Origin: Actinomycetes bacterium
Lineage (GTDB): Bacteria; Actinomycetota; Actinomycetes; Propionibacteriales; Propionibacteriaceae
Direction of reading: 5' to 3'
DNA length: 31,811 nucleotides
Assembly: GCA_009785885.1 (NCBI GenBank)
Contig: WQUE01000068.1
Coordinates: forward strand, 1-31,811
Below are positions 15,136 through 24,927 of the stretch, one piece after another. Numbering within the stretch: the first letter of the stretch is position 1; each line of letters starts with the position of its first letter. Both the position numbers and the translations under genes were made by a program. The notes beneath the pieces are model-generated. The model searched no databases and had not been told where the DNA came from. It saw only the letters and a program-made list of their open reading frames with translations.

Positions 15136-16383
15136 ATGGCTTCGGTCAGTCAGATCATCATCTACATCATGCTGGCGTTCATGGTCGTCGGCGTTATCGA
15201 CAAGGTGTTCTTCAATAACCGGTGGGGGTACGGCGAGAAATTCGAGGAGGGCATGTCGGCGATGGGCGTCCTGGCGCTGGCGATGGTCGGCATCATGTGC
15301 CTGGCCCCGGTGCTGGGCGCATGGCTGCAGCGACCGGTGGGGGCGGTGTTCGGACTTGTCGGCGCCGATCCCGCCATGTTCGCCGGGTCGCTCCTGGCGA
15401 ACGACATGGGCGGTTTCCCGCTCGCCGGGGCGATGACGTCCGATCAGGGCGTGCATGTGCTGTCGGGCCTGTTCATGGGCTGCATGATGGGCGCCACGAT
15501 CGTGTTTTCGATCCCGGTGTCCCTCGGCATCATCGACAGGGAGGACCGCCCGTTCCTCGCCCGGGGCATGCTGGCCGGTTTCATCTCGATCCCGTTCGGG
15601 GTGTTCCTGGCGGGTGTGCTGTACATGATCAGCTACAACGGCACGGTCGACGGGGCAGCCCATCCGCTGTCGTTCGGCAAGATTCTGGTGAATCTGGTGC
15701 CGTCCGCCGTGCTGGCGATCCTGCTCGCGGTCGGGCTCGCGCTGATCCCGAATGGCATGATGAAGGGCTTCAACGTGTTCGCGGTGTTCATCTCCGGGGC
15801 GATCACGTTGATGCTGGCGCTCGCGATCGTCAACAAGCTGGGCCTGCTGCTAGGGCCGGCCGGGGCGGACGGGAAATCGCTCGTCAGCTGGATCCCGTTC
15901 GTCGGCGTGGACGGGGCGGGCGGAGCGCGTCAGATGGCCCCGATCGGTCCCCAGTTGGAGACGTGCGGGATCATCGCGATCACGCTCGCCGGAGCGTTCC
16001 CGTTCGTGCACTTCGTCAGCACCGTGCTCTCCAAGCCTGTCGGTGCCCTCGGCCGGCTCCTGGGCGTGAACCAGGCAGCCGCGACCGGCATGATCGCTGC
16101 CTTGGCGAACAACATTCCCATGTTCGGCACGCTGAAGACTTTTGACAACCGGGGCAAAGTGCTGGCCGTGGCGTTCTCGGTGTGTGCATCGTTCGCGCTC
16201 GGCGACCATCTCGGCTATGCCGCCGGGGTGGCCCCGGATGCGATTTTCGCCATGGTCGTCGGGAAGATCGCCGGCGGCATCATCGGCATCGTCGTGGCGA
16301 TGCTGCTCGCGGTGCGGGGCCTCGAGGTCGTCCGTGGCGCGGCCGGGGGCGTCGTCGCCGCCGCCGATGCCGGAGCGGCCTGA
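15136..16383 (+). CDS. eutH: Ethanolamine permease EutH
   Basis: Integral membrane transporter that supplies ethanolamine at low concentration or low pH. 415 aa with about 10-11 hydrophobic segments. IIIYIMLAFMVVGVIDK at the N-terminus, DPAMFAGSLLANDMGGFPLA, MGCMMGATIVFSIPV, GFNVFAVFISGAIT, ANNIPMFGTLKTFDNRGKV and FALGDHLGY are EutH-family blocks. The start is ATG 15136 with AAGGAGG 7 nt upstream, stronger than the in-frame codons before it. Last eut gene; clpS follows after ~130 nt without a convincing terminator. Confidence 0.96.
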   Translation: MASVSQIIIYIMLAFMVVGVIDKVFFNNRWGYGEKFEEGMSAMGVLALAMVGIMCLAPVLGAWLQRPVGAVFGLVGADPAMFAGSLLANDMGGFPLAGAMTSDQGVHVLSGLFMGCMMGATIVFSIPVSLGIIDREDRPFLARGMLAGFISIPFGVFLAGVLYMISYNGTVDGAAHPLSFGKILVNLVPSAVLAILLAVGLALIPNGMMKGFNVFAVFISGAITLMLALAIVNKLGLLLGPAGADGKSLVSWIPFVGVDGAGGARQMAPIGPQLETCGIIAITLAGAFPFVHFVSTVLSKPVGALGRLLGVNQAAATGMIAALANNIPMFGTLKTFDNRGKVLAVAFSVCASFALGDHLGYAAGVAPDAIFAMVVGKIAGGIIGIVVAMLLAVRGLEVVRGAAGGVVAAADAGAA

Positions 16384-16504
16384 CGGGCTGTCTCGCTACT
16401 CGGACGGAGTGAGGCCCGGGCCATTCCTGCTGTCGATGCGCCGGGCCGGGGGCCTGAAGCCCATGTCTGTCGTGCCCGATGGTCCGCGGGCGGTCGGACT
16501 GGGG

Positions 16505-16510
16505 CACAAT
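16505..16510 (+). promoter_or_regulatory. Candidate -10 box for a leaderless clpS transcript
   Basis: CACAAT (3 of 6 to TATAAT) ends 7 nt before ATG 16518, the distance seen in leaderless actinobacterial mRNAs, and there is no good Shine-Dalgarno. The box is weak and the call rests mostly on spacing. Confidence 0.25.
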
Positions 16511-16517
16511 GAGAGGC

Positions 16518-16835
16518 ATGGACACGGGTCCGGGCACGGGTCGGCCGACCGAATCAGGTACGGCCGTACTGGAACGCCCCGCACCGGTGAAGCACCTGGC
16601 CCATCCGTGGCAGACGGTTGTCTGGAACGACCCGGTGAATCTCATGACCTACGTGACCTACGTGTTCTCGACCTACTTCGGCTATCCGCGCGACGAGGCG
16701 GAACGGCTGATGATGCTCGTGCACACCGAAGGCCGTGCGATCGTGTCGCGCGGCGGCCGGGAGCAGATGGAGCGGGACGTGAACGCCCTCCACGAGTACG
16801 GCCTGTGGGCGACCATGGAGCAGGTGGCGCCATGA
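16518..16835 (+). CDS. clpS: ATP-dependent Clp protease adaptor ClpS
   Basis: Adaptor that delivers N-degron substrates to ClpAP/ClpCP. 105 aa. HPWQTVVWNDPVNLMTYVTYVF near residues 28-49 carries the N-degron-binding DPVN segment, and the second half LMMLVHTEGRAIVSRGGREQME fits the family. The N-terminal ~25 residues are a flexible Gly/Pro/Thr-rich tail, as usual. A second in-frame ATG is at 16509. Its stop overlaps the DUF2017 start (ATGA), a conserved actinobacterial pairing. Confidence 0.95.
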   Translation: MDTGPGTGRPTESGTAVLERPAPVKHLAHPWQTVVWNDPVNLMTYVTYVFSTYFGYPRDEAERLMMLVHTEGRAIVSRGGREQMERDVNALHEYGLWATMEQVAP

Positions 16836-17443
16836 GCCGTTGCCGTTGCGGCCCCAACGTCCTGCTGACGCAACTCGATCCCGACGAGTTGGTGCTGCTG
16901 GGTCAGCTGATCGAGGCCTTGCGTCGCGCCGTCGCGAATCCGGTGCTCGGGGGACGCCTGCCCGAGGTCGTGGTCGCCGAGCCCGGTAGCGACGACGAGC
17001 AGCTGGCCTGGTTGGCCGCCCAGTTCGCCGCGCCCGGCGGGGACGGTCCCGGGGCGGGCGACCTGCCCGATCCGGCGCTGCGGCGGCTGTTCCCCGACCC
17101 GTGCCCGACCGACCCGGAGGTGTCGGCGGACCTGCGCCGTCTGACGCTGACCGAGCAGCGCCAGGCCAAGATCCGGGCTTCCCAGACGGTGCTGGACGAC
17201 ATGACATCCGTGGACGCCGCCGGCGTCATCCCCGTCCAGCCCGACCGGGCCGTCGACTGGATGATGACGCTCACGGCGGTGCGGCTGCTGCTCGCCGCCC
17301 GGATGGGCATCGAGAAGGACGAGGACGAGGAGGCCATGGAGCGCCTGGCCGAGGACGACCCGGACTACTGGGCCTACACGGTCTACATGTGGCTTGGCTG
17401 GTTGCAGGAGTCGATGCTCGACTGCCTCATCGACCTCGACTGA
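16832..17443 (+). CDS. DUF2017 family protein
   Basis: 203 aa, coupled to clpS by an ATGA overlap. Helical, acidic protein: VLLTQLDPDELVLLGQLIEALRR at the N-terminus, DPELRRLFPDP-like spacing (DPALRRLFPDP) in the middle, and DDPDYWAYTVYMWLGWLQESMLDCL at the C-terminus, the pattern of the actinobacterial DUF2017 family. Function unknown; its constant link to clpS suggests a role in Clp-dependent proteolysis, which is inference. Confidence 0.88.
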   Translation: MSRCRCGPNVLLTQLDPDELVLLGQLIEALRRAVANPVLGGRLPEVVVAEPGSDDEQLAWLAAQFAAPGGDGPGAGDLPDPALRRLFPDPCPTDPEVSADLRRLTLTEQRQAKIRASQTVLDDMTSVDAAGVIPVQPDRAVDWMMTLTAVRLLLAARMGIEKDEDEEAMERLAEDDPDYWAYTVYMWLGWLQESMLDCLIDLD

Positions 17444-17446
17444 GCC

Positions 17447-17471
17447 GGCCGGGACTGACGGATCCCGGGCC
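17447..17471 (+). terminator. Possible GC-rich terminator hairpin after the clpS-DUF2017 pair
   Basis: GGCCGGGA (17447-17454) pairs with TCCCGGGCC (17463-17471) with one bulged G, around an 8-nt loop. There is no T run after it, so termination would have to be of the U-less GC-hairpin type. Confidence 0.35.
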
Positions 17472-17585
17472 CACGAGAGCACTTGGCTGCCCGAGCTTTC
17501 CTGAATGAGCCGAGTTCTGACGGCTCCCGGGGTGCCTGCGGCGTTGTCGGTGGAGCGAAGCGGGGGAGAGAACGGCGTGGGCGTC

Positions 17586-17591
17586 TAGACT
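17586..17591 (+). promoter_or_regulatory. Candidate -10 box of gltX
   Basis: TAGACT fits TANNNT; the predicted start falls around 17598, only about 3 nt before ATG 17601, and no Shine-Dalgarno is present. This suggests a near-leaderless gltX mRNA. No -35 box is obvious. Confidence 0.4.
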
Positions 17592-17600
17592 GGGGCGTCT

Positions 17601-19106
17601 ATGACTGCGCAGAAGATGCCCGTGATCCCTCCCGCCCGTACCCGCGTCGCGCCGTCGCCGACCGGCGATCCGCACGTCGGCACGGCCTATCAGGCCGTGT
17701 TCGATCTGGCGTGGGCCCGTGCGACCGGCGGCGCGTTCGTGCTGCGCATCGAGGACACCGACCGGGCCCGCGAGGTCGAAGGCTCGGAGGCGCAGATCTA
17801 CGACTGCCTCGACTGGCTCGGCCTGACCCCCGACGAGGGGCCTCGCACCGGTGGACCCGTCGGACCATACCGCCAATCGGAACGCCTGGACCTGTACCGC
17901 CGCTACGCCGAGGAACTCGTCGCGGCGGGCCACGCGTACCACTGCTGGTGCACGCCGGAGCGGCTGGCGGACTTGCGCGCCGAGCAGGCGGCGGCCAAGA
18001 CGGCCAAGACGGGCTACGACCGGTGCTGCCTCGGCCTGACCCGCGACGAGCGTGCGCGGATGCCCGGCTTCGCCGAGACGCCCGTGATCCGGATGCTCGT
18101 GCCGGACGACGCCCCGGGCGAGTTCACCGACCTGATCCGGGGGGACGTGAAGACACCGTTCCCCGACGACCAGGTCATCCTGAAGGCCGACGGTTTCCCG
18201 ACCTATCACCTCGCGGTCGTCGTCGACGATCACCTGATGGGCATCACGACAGCCGTGCGCGGCGAGGAGTGGATCTCCTCCACGCCCAAGCACCTGTTGC
18301 TGTACCGCTGGCTCGGCTGGACGCCACCCGCGTTCGCCCACATGCCGCTGCTGCGCAACGCCGACAAGTCGAAGATCTCCAAGCGGAAGAACCCGGCAGC
18401 GCGGCTCGCCTGGTTCCGTGAGGCGGGCTACCTGCCGGAGGCGCTGGTGAACTTCCTGGAACTGCTCGCCTACCCGGGTGTCCACCCCGACACCGAGGTG
18501 CAGACGTTCGCCGAGTTCATGGGCGCGTTCGACTGGGCGAAGGTGAACACGACCGGGCCGATCTTCGACCTGACGAAGCTGGACTGGCTGAACGGCGCCC
18601 ACATCCGGGCGCTGGCCGACGACGATCTGGCCGCCCGTATCATCGCGTACTGGGACGAGACCGGCCAGACGTTCCCCGCGACGGGCCGCCTCGATCCTGC
18701 CCGGGTCGTCCGGGAGGCCGTGCCGATCATGAAGGAGCGCCTGACGACGCTGGCCGACGCCTACCCGATGATCGACTTCCTGCTCGCGCCCGACGACGAC
18801 CTGACACTGGAGGACGAGGCGCTGGCCGGCCTTCCCGGGGACACGACCGACGCGCTGGATGCCGCGGTCACGGCGCTGGCGGGCGTGGACGACTTCACGG
18901 CGGAGGCCGTCCAGCAGGCGTTGCGGACGGCGCTGGTCGAGGGTCTGTCGCTGAAGCCGAAGGTGGCGTTCGCCCCTGTGCGCGTGGCGATCACCGGCCG
19001 GCGCGTCAGTCCGCCGCTGTTCGAGTCGATGGCGATCCTGGGCCGGGACGCGTGCCTGGCCCGCCTGCTGGCGCTGCGCGCCAAGACGGTCGTCACACCA
19101 TCCTGA
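17601..19106 (+). CDS. gltX: Glutamyl-tRNA synthetase
   Basis: Class I aminoacyl-tRNA synthetase that charges tRNA-Glu (and tRNA-Gln for the amidotransferase route usual in actinobacteria). 501 aa. The HIGH-type motif is PSPTGDPHVGTAY near residues 18-30; RIEDTDR is the glutamate-binding block; the KMSKS-type loop is DKSKISKRK near 255-263. The C-terminal anticodon-binding region is present (EGLSLKPKVAFAPVRVAITGRRVSPPLFESMAILG). CWC/CC cysteines in the insert near 114-140 may be a metal site. It stands alone between clpS-DUF2017 and the S10 operon. Confidence 0.98.
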   Translation: MTAQKMPVIPPARTRVAPSPTGDPHVGTAYQAVFDLAWARATGGAFVLRIEDTDRAREVEGSEAQIYDCLDWLGLTPDEGPRTGGPVGPYRQSERLDLYRRYAEELVAAGHAYHCWCTPERLADLRAEQAAAKTAKTGYDRCCLGLTRDERARMPGFAETPVIRMLVPDDAPGEFTDLIRGDVKTPFPDDQVILKADGFPTYHLAVVVDDHLMGITTAVRGEEWISSTPKHLLLYRWLGWTPPAFAHMPLLRNADKSKISKRKNPAARLAWFREAGYLPEALVNFLELLAYPGVHPDTEVQTFAEFMGAFDWAKVNTTGPIFDLTKLDWLNGAHIRALADDDLAARIIAYWDETGQTFPATGRLDPARVVREAVPIMKERLTTLADAYPMIDFLLAPDDDLTLEDEALAGLPGDTTDALDAAVTALAGVDDFTAEAVQQALRTALVEGLSLKPKVAFAPVRVAITGRRVSPPLFESMAILGRDACLARLLALRAKTVVTPS

Positions 19107-19476
19107 TTTGGGAAACACCCCCAGGACATGGCACGATAGAGCGGTTGCTCTGCGGGAGGCTGCGCCTCGCCTGGGGAACCGGTACGGTCGCGCGATCGTC
19201 CGGGGACAGGCGGGTGGGTCGGTTTTCCGCAGTCCCCTCCGCAAGGGGAGCGTCCGGACGGATGCCCCGTTGGTTGGTGGGGCACTCCGTCACCGGGGTC
19301 TCGACACGCCTACTGCGGCGTGCACAGGTCCCACCGGGCGCGACACGCCCGACCGCGGGGGTCGAGCAACATGAGCTTGGCAAGGTCATATGCCTCGCGA
19401 AACGGCCTGTTTCGCGTGGTGATGGTGTTGCCATCCAGGCCGGGGAACCGGCAGACGTGACGAAAGAGGATGGGCG
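19107..19476 (+). promoter_or_regulatory. S10 operon promoter and leader region
   Basis: 370 nt without a credible gene between gltX and rpsJ. A possible promoter is TTGGGA (19108-19113), an 18-nt spacer and the extended -10 TGG-CACGAT (19129-19137); this would make a ~330-nt leader. The leader contains short inverted repeats (CCCCT/AGGGG at about 19225-19240; GCCCC/GGGGC at about 19264-19283) and one strong hairpin at 19396-19416, listed separately. Long leaders before rpsJ are usual and in other bacteria serve autoregulation by L4. A second promoter nearer rpsJ is possible (TTGGCA at 19377) but lacks a partner box. Confidence 0.4.
19396..19416 (+). promoter_or_regulatory. Perfect 8-bp hairpin in the rpsJ leader
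   Basis: CGCGAAAC (19396-19403), loop GGCCT, GTTTCGCG (19409-19416). No T run follows, so it is not a simple terminator. It sits 60 nt before the rpsJ start, where ribosomal-protein leaders often carry a protein-binding structure. Confidence 0.45.
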
Positions 19477-19788
19477 ATGGCTGGACAGAGGATCCGGATC
19501 AGGCTTCGCGCCTACGACCATGAGGTCATCGATAGCTCGGCGCGCAGGATCGTCGATACGGTCACCCGCACCGGCGCGAAGGTGGCCGGCCCCGTGCCGC
19601 TGCCCACCGAGAAGAACGTGTGGTGCGTCATCCGTTCGCCGCACAAGTACAAGGACAGCCGCGAGCATTTCGAGATGAGAACGCACAAGCGGCTGATCGA
19701 CATCCTCGACCCCACGCCGAAGACCGTCGACTCGCTGATGCGGCTCGACCTGCCGGCGGGCGTCGACATCGAGATCAAGCTCCCGTGA
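19477..19788 (+). CDS. rpsJ: Small ribosomal subunit protein uS10
   Basis: 103 aa, the full normal length. [55 protein letters not shown] and the C-terminal [13 protein letters not shown] are highly conserved. S10 is part of the 30S head and also acts as NusE in antitermination. First gene of the S10 operon; AAAGAGGAT lies upstream of the ATG. rplC follows after 14 nt. Confidence 0.99.
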   Translation: MAGQRIRIRLRAYDHEVIDSSARRIVDTVTRTGAKVAGPVPLPTEKNVWCVIRSPHKYKDSREHFEMRTHKRLIDILDPTPKTVDSLMRLDLPAGVDIEIKLP

Positions 19789-19802
19789 GGCAGGTGCGGA
19801 CG

Positions 19803-20459
19803 ATGGAACGCAAGGTGAAGGGTCTGCTGGGCACGAAGCTCGGCATGACGCAGGTGTGGGACGAGGCCAACCGCGTCGTCCCCGTGACGGTGATCCAGGC
19901 GGGCCCCTGCGTGGTGACGCAGGTGCGCACGCCGGACGTCGACGGTTACGCGGCCGTCCAGCTCGGCTTCGGCCGGGTCCGGGCCAAGGCCGTGACGAAG
20001 CCGGCGCTCGGCCACTTCGAGCGCGCCGACGTGACCCCGCGCAAGCACCTGTTGGAGCTGCGCACGACGGACGCCAGCGAGTACACGCTTGGCCAGGAGC
20101 TCACGGTCGAGGGCACGTTCGCTCCGGCCGAGTACGTCGATGTGATCGGCGTGACCAAGGGCAAGGGCACGGCGGGCGTCGTGAAGCGTCACGGCTTCGG
20201 CGGTCTGCGGACGACGCACGGCGTCCACCGCAAGCACCGCGCGCCCGGCTCGATCGGCGCCTGCGCCACGCCGGGCCACGTGTTCAAGGGCATGCGCATG
20301 GCCGGCCGGATGGGCGCGGTGCGCCAGACCGTGCAGAACCTCATCGTGCACGCGGTCGACGCCGAGCGCGGGCTGTTGATCGTGCGCGGGGCCGTCCCCG
20401 GTGCGAACGGCTCCCTCGTGGTGGTCCGCAACGCCGTGAAGAAGGGTGATCTGGCATGA
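19803..20459 (+). CDS. rplC: Large ribosomal subunit protein uL3
   Basis: 218 aa. [16 protein letters not shown] at the N-terminus, [25 protein letters not shown] with the extension that reaches the peptidyl-transferase centre, and [24 protein letters not shown] are family signatures. The ATG is chosen because the sequence begins there as in other L3 proteins. The stop overlaps the rplD ATG (ATGA). Confidence 0.99.
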   Translation: MERKVKGLLGTKLGMTQVWDEANRVVPVTVIQAGPCVVTQVRTPDVDGYAAVQLGFGRVRAKAVTKPALGHFERADVTPRKHLLELRTTDASEYTLGQELTVEGTFAPAEYVDVIGVTKGKGTAGVVKRHGFGGLRTTHGVHRKHRAPGSIGACATPGHVFKGMRMAGRMGAVRQTVQNLIVHAVDAERGLLIVRGAVPGANGSLVVVRNAVKKGDLA

Positions 20460-21643
20460 ACGAGACGAAGACGGTGACGGCGCTCACGGCCGACGGCGCA
20501 CCGGGTGCGAAGATCGATCTGCCGGGCGACCTGTTCGACGTGCAGACGAATGTTCCGCTGATCCACCAGGTCGTGAACGCGCAGCTGGCCGCGGCCCGGC
20601 AGGGGACGCACGCCACGAAGACGCGGGCCCAGGTGTCCGGCGGCGGCGCGAAGCCGTGGCGCCAGAAGGGCACGGGCCGGGCCCGCCAGGGCAGCCGCCG
20701 CGCCCCGCAGTGGAAGGGCGGCGCCGTCGTGCACGGCCCGCAGCCGCGCAGCTATGCCCAGCGGACGCCCAAGAAGATGATCGCCGCGGCCCTGTTCGGT
20801 GTGCTGTCCGACCGGGCCCGCGAGGATCGCATCGTCGTCCTCGAATCGTTCGTCGCCGGCGAGGTGCCCTCGACGCGGAAGGCCGTCGCGGCCTTGGCGT
20901 GCGTGCAGGAACACCGCAACAAGCTGGTCGTGCTCGACCGGGGCGACTTCATCGGCTGGATGTCGGCCCGCAATCTGCCCGATGTGCACGTGATCGCGGC
21001 CGACCAGCTGAACGCGTACGACGTGGTCTGCTCCGATGTGGTCGTGTTCACCAAGGCGGCGCTGGAGGACTTCGTCGGCACGCCGGTGGACGCCGCGGAG
21101 GGGGCCGAGGCCGATCCGGTCGTCGAGGTCGCGGAGGTGAAGGCCGGCAAGAAGGCCGCCAAGGCCGAGGTTGCGGCGGACGAACCGGTGGAGGCCGCGG
21201 AGGCTGAACCGGAGGCGAAGGCCCCGAAGAAGGCCGCCAAGGCCGAGGTTGCGGCGGACGAACCGGTGGAAGCCGCGGAGGCTGAACCGAAGGCGAAGGC
21301 CCCGAAGAAGGCCCCGAAGGCCGCCATGTCCCCGGAAGAGGCCGAGGCGAAGGCGGCCAAGAAGGCCGAGAAGTTGGCGTCCGCCGAGACGGAGACCGAC
21401 GAGGTCGCCCAGGCGAAGGTCGACGAGCATCCGTACGGGCCGCACTCCTACGTGGGTGAGGACGTGCCGGAGGGCTTCGACATCAAGGGCAACGCCGATT
21501 CGATGAAGTACCACACGCCCGAGTCGCCGTACTATTCGCGCACGGTGGCCGAGGTGTGGTTCGACAGTGTGGAAGCCGCGGAGGCGGCCGGGTTCGCCGG
21601 CGCGCACGGTGACGCGGGCGCCGACGAGGAGGATGACAAGTGA
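20456..21643 (+). CDS. rplD: Large ribosomal subunit protein uL4 with long repeat tail and C-terminal sunset domain
   Basis: 395 aa against ~205-220 for normal L4. Residues ~1-215 are a complete L4 ([54 protein letters not shown], then the C-terminal half ending in [14 protein letters not shown]). Next comes a Lys/Ala/Glu-rich low-complexity tail with two 26-residue tandem repeats (DNA 21152-21307). The end (~residues 323-380) has [33 protein letters not shown] and EAAEAAGF, which I recognise as a sunset-type domain found on assorted actinobacterial proteins. The tail is probably surface-exposed. L4 is also the autoregulator of S10 operons elsewhere. The frame is continuous through the stop, which overlaps rplW (GTGA). 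Confidence 0.97.
   Translation: MNETKTVTALTADGAPGAKIDLPGDLFDVQTNVPLIHQVVNAQLAAARQGTHATKTRAQVSGGGAKPWRQKGTGRARQGSRRAPQWKGGAVVHGPQPRSYAQRTPKKMIAAALFGVLSDRAREDRIVVLESFVAGEVPSTRKAVAALACVQEHRNKLVVLDRGDFIGWMSARNLPDVHVIAADQLNAYDVVCSDVVVFTKAALEDFVGTPVDAAEGAEADPVVEVAEVKAGKKAAKAEVAADEPVEAAEAEPEAKAPKKAAKAEVAADEPVEAAEAEPKAKAPKKAPKAAMSPEEAEAKAAKKAEKLASAETETDEVAQAKVDEHPYGPHSYVGEDVPEGFDIKGNADSMKYHTPESPYYSRTVAEVWFDSVEAAEAAGFAGAHGDAGADEEDDK
21152..21307 (+). repeat. Two tandem 78-bp repeats inside rplD
   Basis: Unit 1 is 21152-21229 and unit 2 is 21230-21307. They are nearly identical at DNA level, differing at only a few positions (for example gaggcc/gaagcc and ggaggc/gaaggc), and encode the 26-aa unit beginning [20 protein letters not shown]. 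Near-identity of synonymous positions indicates a recent duplication and likely copy-number variation between strains. Confidence 0.9.
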
Positions 21644-21948
21644 GCGACGTGAGGATTCCCGATCCGCGCGACATCCTGTTGGCGCCGGTCGCCAGCGAGA
21701 AGAGCTACAACCTGCTGGATCAGAACAAGTACACGTTCCTCGTGGACCCGCGGGCGAACAAGACGCAGATCAAGATCGCGGTCGAGCAGGTGTTCGGCGT
21801 CAAGGTCGTCAGCGTCAATACGTTGAACCGCCTGGGCAAGCGGCGCCGCACCAAGTACGGCTGGGGCAAGCGTCCCGACCGCAAGCGTGCGATCGTCAGC
21901 GTGGCCCCAGGCCAGCGCATCGACCTCTTCACCGCTCCGGCGGCCTGA
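21640..21948 (+). CDS. rplW: Large ribosomal subunit protein uL23
   Basis: 102 aa from a GTG coupled to the rplD stop. [49 protein letters not shown] and [18 protein letters not shown] are typical. L23 sits at the exit-tunnel mouth and docks trigger factor and SRP. Confidence 0.99.
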   Translation: MSDVRIPDPRDILLAPVASEKSYNLLDQNKYTFLVDPRANKTQIKIAVEQVFGVKVVSVNTLNRLGKRRRTKYGWGKRPDRKRAIVSVAPGQRIDLFTAPAA

Positions 21949-21970
21949 TCGGGAAGCGAAGGAATAAACG

Positions 21971-22807
<837 letters not shown>

Positions 22808-22829
22808 GTGAGAGGGTGAGTGCGCGAAT

Positions 22830-23111
22830 ATGCCACGCAGTCTGAAGAAGGGCCCGTTCGTGGACGGCCACCTGGCCAAGAAGGTCGATGCCCAGAACGA
22901 GGCGGGGACGCACAACGTCATCAGGACGTGGTCGCGCCGCTCCATGGTGGTGCCCGACATGCTCGGCCACACCATCGCAGTCCATGACGGGCGCAAGCAC
23001 GTGCCGGTGTTCATCACCGAGTCCATGATCGGCCACAAGCTCGGGGAGTTCGCCCCGACGCGGACATTCCGTGGCCACGTGAAGGACGACAAGAAGGCGC
23101 GGCGGCGCTGA
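22830..23111 (+). CDS. rpsS: Small ribosomal subunit protein uS19
   Basis: 93 aa. [53 protein letters not shown] and [16 protein letters not shown] are nearly invariant in S19. Part of the 30S head next to S13. Confidence 0.99.
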   Translation: MPRSLKKGPFVDGHLAKKVDAQNEAGTHNVIRTWSRRSMVVPDMLGHTIAVHDGRKHVPVFITESMIGHKLGEFAPTRTFRGHVKDDKKARRR

Positions 23112-23142
23112 TGAGCCTCGAGGATAAGGGACGAAGTCGGAT

Positions 23143-23679
23143 ATGAGGAACGAAGAGAACAGGCCGTCCGCGCGGCGGACCCGGCTGCTGGGGACACGCC
23201 CCGGAGCGTTCGCGGTCGCCCGCTACGTGCCGGTGAGCGCCACCAAGGTGCGCCGCGTCGTCGATCTGGTGCGCGGCATGAACGCGCAGGCTGCCCTGCC
23301 GGTGCTGCAGTACGCGCCGCAGGCCGCCGGCGAACTGGTGCGCAAGGTCGTCGAGTCGGCGATTCAGAACGCCGAGGAGAACGAGGGCCTTGCCGCCGAG
23401 GAGCTCGTGATCACGCGGGCGTTCGTCGACGAGGGTGTGACGTTGCGCCGCATCCGGGCCCGCGCGAAGGGCCAGGCCAGCCGCATCCTGAAGCGTGGCT
23501 CGCACATCACGATCGTGGTGGAACCCCGCGAGGAGGCACCGGCTCCGAAGGCTTCCGCGGCGAAGGCCGTGGCATCCAAGGTGTCCGACACCAAGAAACC
23601 CACCGACAAGAAGCCCGCCAAGGGCAAGGGCGCCGGCAAGGCCGCGTCCGAGCAGAACACGAGTGAGAAGGAGGCCTGA
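23143..23679 (+). CDS. rplV: Large ribosomal subunit protein uL22 with Lys/Ala-rich tail
   Basis: 178 aa, longer than the usual 110-130. The core ([63 protein letters not shown]) is complete; its beta-hairpin lines the exit tunnel. The N-terminus carries ~20 additional residues and the C-terminus ~45 Ala/Lys/Pro-rich residues ([16 protein letters not shown]...) of low complexity, as in other actinobacterial ribosomal proteins. The last 3 codons precede the rpsC GTG by 2 nt. Confidence 0.98.
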   Translation: MRNEENRPSARRTRLLGTRPGAFAVARYVPVSATKVRRVVDLVRGMNAQAALPVLQYAPQAAGELVRKVVESAIQNAEENEGLAAEELVITRAFVDEGVTLRRIRARAKGQASRILKRGSHITIVVEPREEAPAPKASAAKAVASKVSDTKKPTDKKPAKGKGAGKAASEQNTSEKEA

Positions 23680-23681
23680 GC

Positions 23682-24503
23682 GTGGGACAGAAGATCAACC
23701 CGAACGGCTTCCGGCTCGGCATCAGCACGGACCACAGGGCGCGTTGGTACGCCGAGAAGCAGTATGCGGCGCTGGTCGGCGAGGATGACAAGATCCGTCG
23801 CTACCTGACGAAGACCCTGGAGCGTGCCGGCATCAGCTCCATCGAGGTCGAGCGCCGCAGTGAGCGCGTCACGATCTACCTGTACGCCGCCCGCCCGGGC
23901 ATCGTCATCGGCCGCAACGGCGCCGAGGCGGAGCGGGTGCGCGCCGAGCTGGAGAAGCTGACGGGCAAGCAGGTGCAGCTGAACATCCTCGAGGTGAAGA
24001 ACCCCGAGATCGACGCGCAGCTCGTCGCGCAGGGCGTCGCCGAGCAGCTGGGCGCCCGCGTGGCGTTCCGCCGCGCGATGCGCAAGGCCCAGCAGACGGC
24101 GATGCGTGCCGGCGCCCAGGGTGTGCGGATCCGCTGCTCCGGACGTCTCGGCGGCGCCGAGATGAGCCGGGCCGAGGGCTACCGCGACGGCCGGGTGCCG
24201 CTGCACACGCTGCGGGCCGACATCGACTACGGCTTCCACGAGGCCAAGACCACGTTCGGACGCATCGGCGTCAAGGTGTGGATCTACAAGGGCGACATCT
24301 CGGGCAACCGGGCGGAACGCGCCGCCCAGAAGGCCGCCCGCGACGCGGCCGCACCGGGACGTCCGCGCCCCGAGCGCCGTCGTCCGGCCCGGGGCGACCG
24401 TCCCGACCGTCCGGTCCGGGGCGGACGCCGCCAGCAGGCCGCCGATCAGGCCGCCGCCGCCGAACAGGCGGGCGCTGCGCTGACTGAGAACGCAGGAGCG
24501 TGA
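23682..24503 (+). CDS. rpsC: Small ribosomal subunit protein uS3
   Basis: 273 aa from GTG, with GAAGGAGG upstream inside the rplV end. [29 protein letters not shown], the KH-type motif [21 protein letters not shown] and the C-terminal domain [35 protein letters not shown] are conserved. The last ~55 residues are an Arg/Pro/Ala-rich disordered tail. It forms part of the mRNA entry helicase with S4 and S5. Confidence 0.99.
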   Translation: MGQKINPNGFRLGISTDHRARWYAEKQYAALVGEDDKIRRYLTKTLERAGISSIEVERRSERVTIYLYAARPGIVIGRNGAEAERVRAELEKLTGKQVQLNILEVKNPEIDAQLVAQGVAEQLGARVAFRRAMRKAQQTAMRAGAQGVRIRCSGRLGGAEMSRAEGYRDGRVPLHTLRADIDYGFHEAKTTFGRIGVKVWIYKGDISGNRAERAAQKAARDAAAPGRPRPERRRPARGDRPDRPVRGGRRQQAADQAAAAEQAGAALTENAGA

Positions 24504-24506
24504 GAC

Positions 24507-24926
24507 ATGTTGATTCCTCGTCGTGTGAAGCACCGCAAGCAACACCACCCGTCGCGCACAGGCATGGCCAAGGGTGGTACGCGTCTCGCCTTCGGTGAGT
24601 ACGGCATCCAGGCCCTGGAGCCGAGCTACCTGACGAACCGCCAGATCGAGGCGGCCCGTATCGCCATGACGCGTTACATCCGCCGTGGCGGCAAGGTCTG
24701 GATCAACGTGTACCCGGACCGTCCGATGACGAAGCACCCGGCGGAGTCCAGGATGGGTTCCGGCAAGGGCAGCCCCGAGTGGTGGATTGCCAACATCAAG
24801 CCGGGTCGCGTGTTGTTCGAGCTGGCCGGCGTGCCGGAGGACGTGGCCCGCGAGGCCATCCGTCTGGCGATCCACAAGCTGCCGTTCAAGGCGCGCTTCA
24901 TCAAGCGGGAAGTGGGTGAGATCTGA
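24507..24926 (+). CDS. rplP: Large ribosomal subunit protein uL16
   Basis: 139 aa, normal length. [82 protein letters not shown] are diagnostic. It contacts tRNA at the A site. Starts 3 nt after rpsC. Confidence 0.99.
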   Translation: MLIPRRVKHRKQHHPSRTGMAKGGTRLAFGEYGIQALEPSYLTNRQIEAARIAMTRYIRRGGKVWINVYPDRPMTKHPAESRMGSGKGSPEWWIANIKPGRVLFELAGVPEDVAREAIRLAIHKLPFKARFIKREVGEI

Positions 24927-24927
24927 C

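Noticed and set aside
16384..16517. A terminator after eutH
   Set aside because: GGCCCGGGCC (16413-16422) is a 10-nt palindrome without loop or T run, and GGGC-CTGAA-GCCC nearby is only 4 bp; neither is convincing.
21152..21307. CRISPR-like or mobile-element origin of the repeats in rplD
   Set aside because: The two units are contiguous, without spacers, a multiple of three and in frame; they are a coding tandem duplication.
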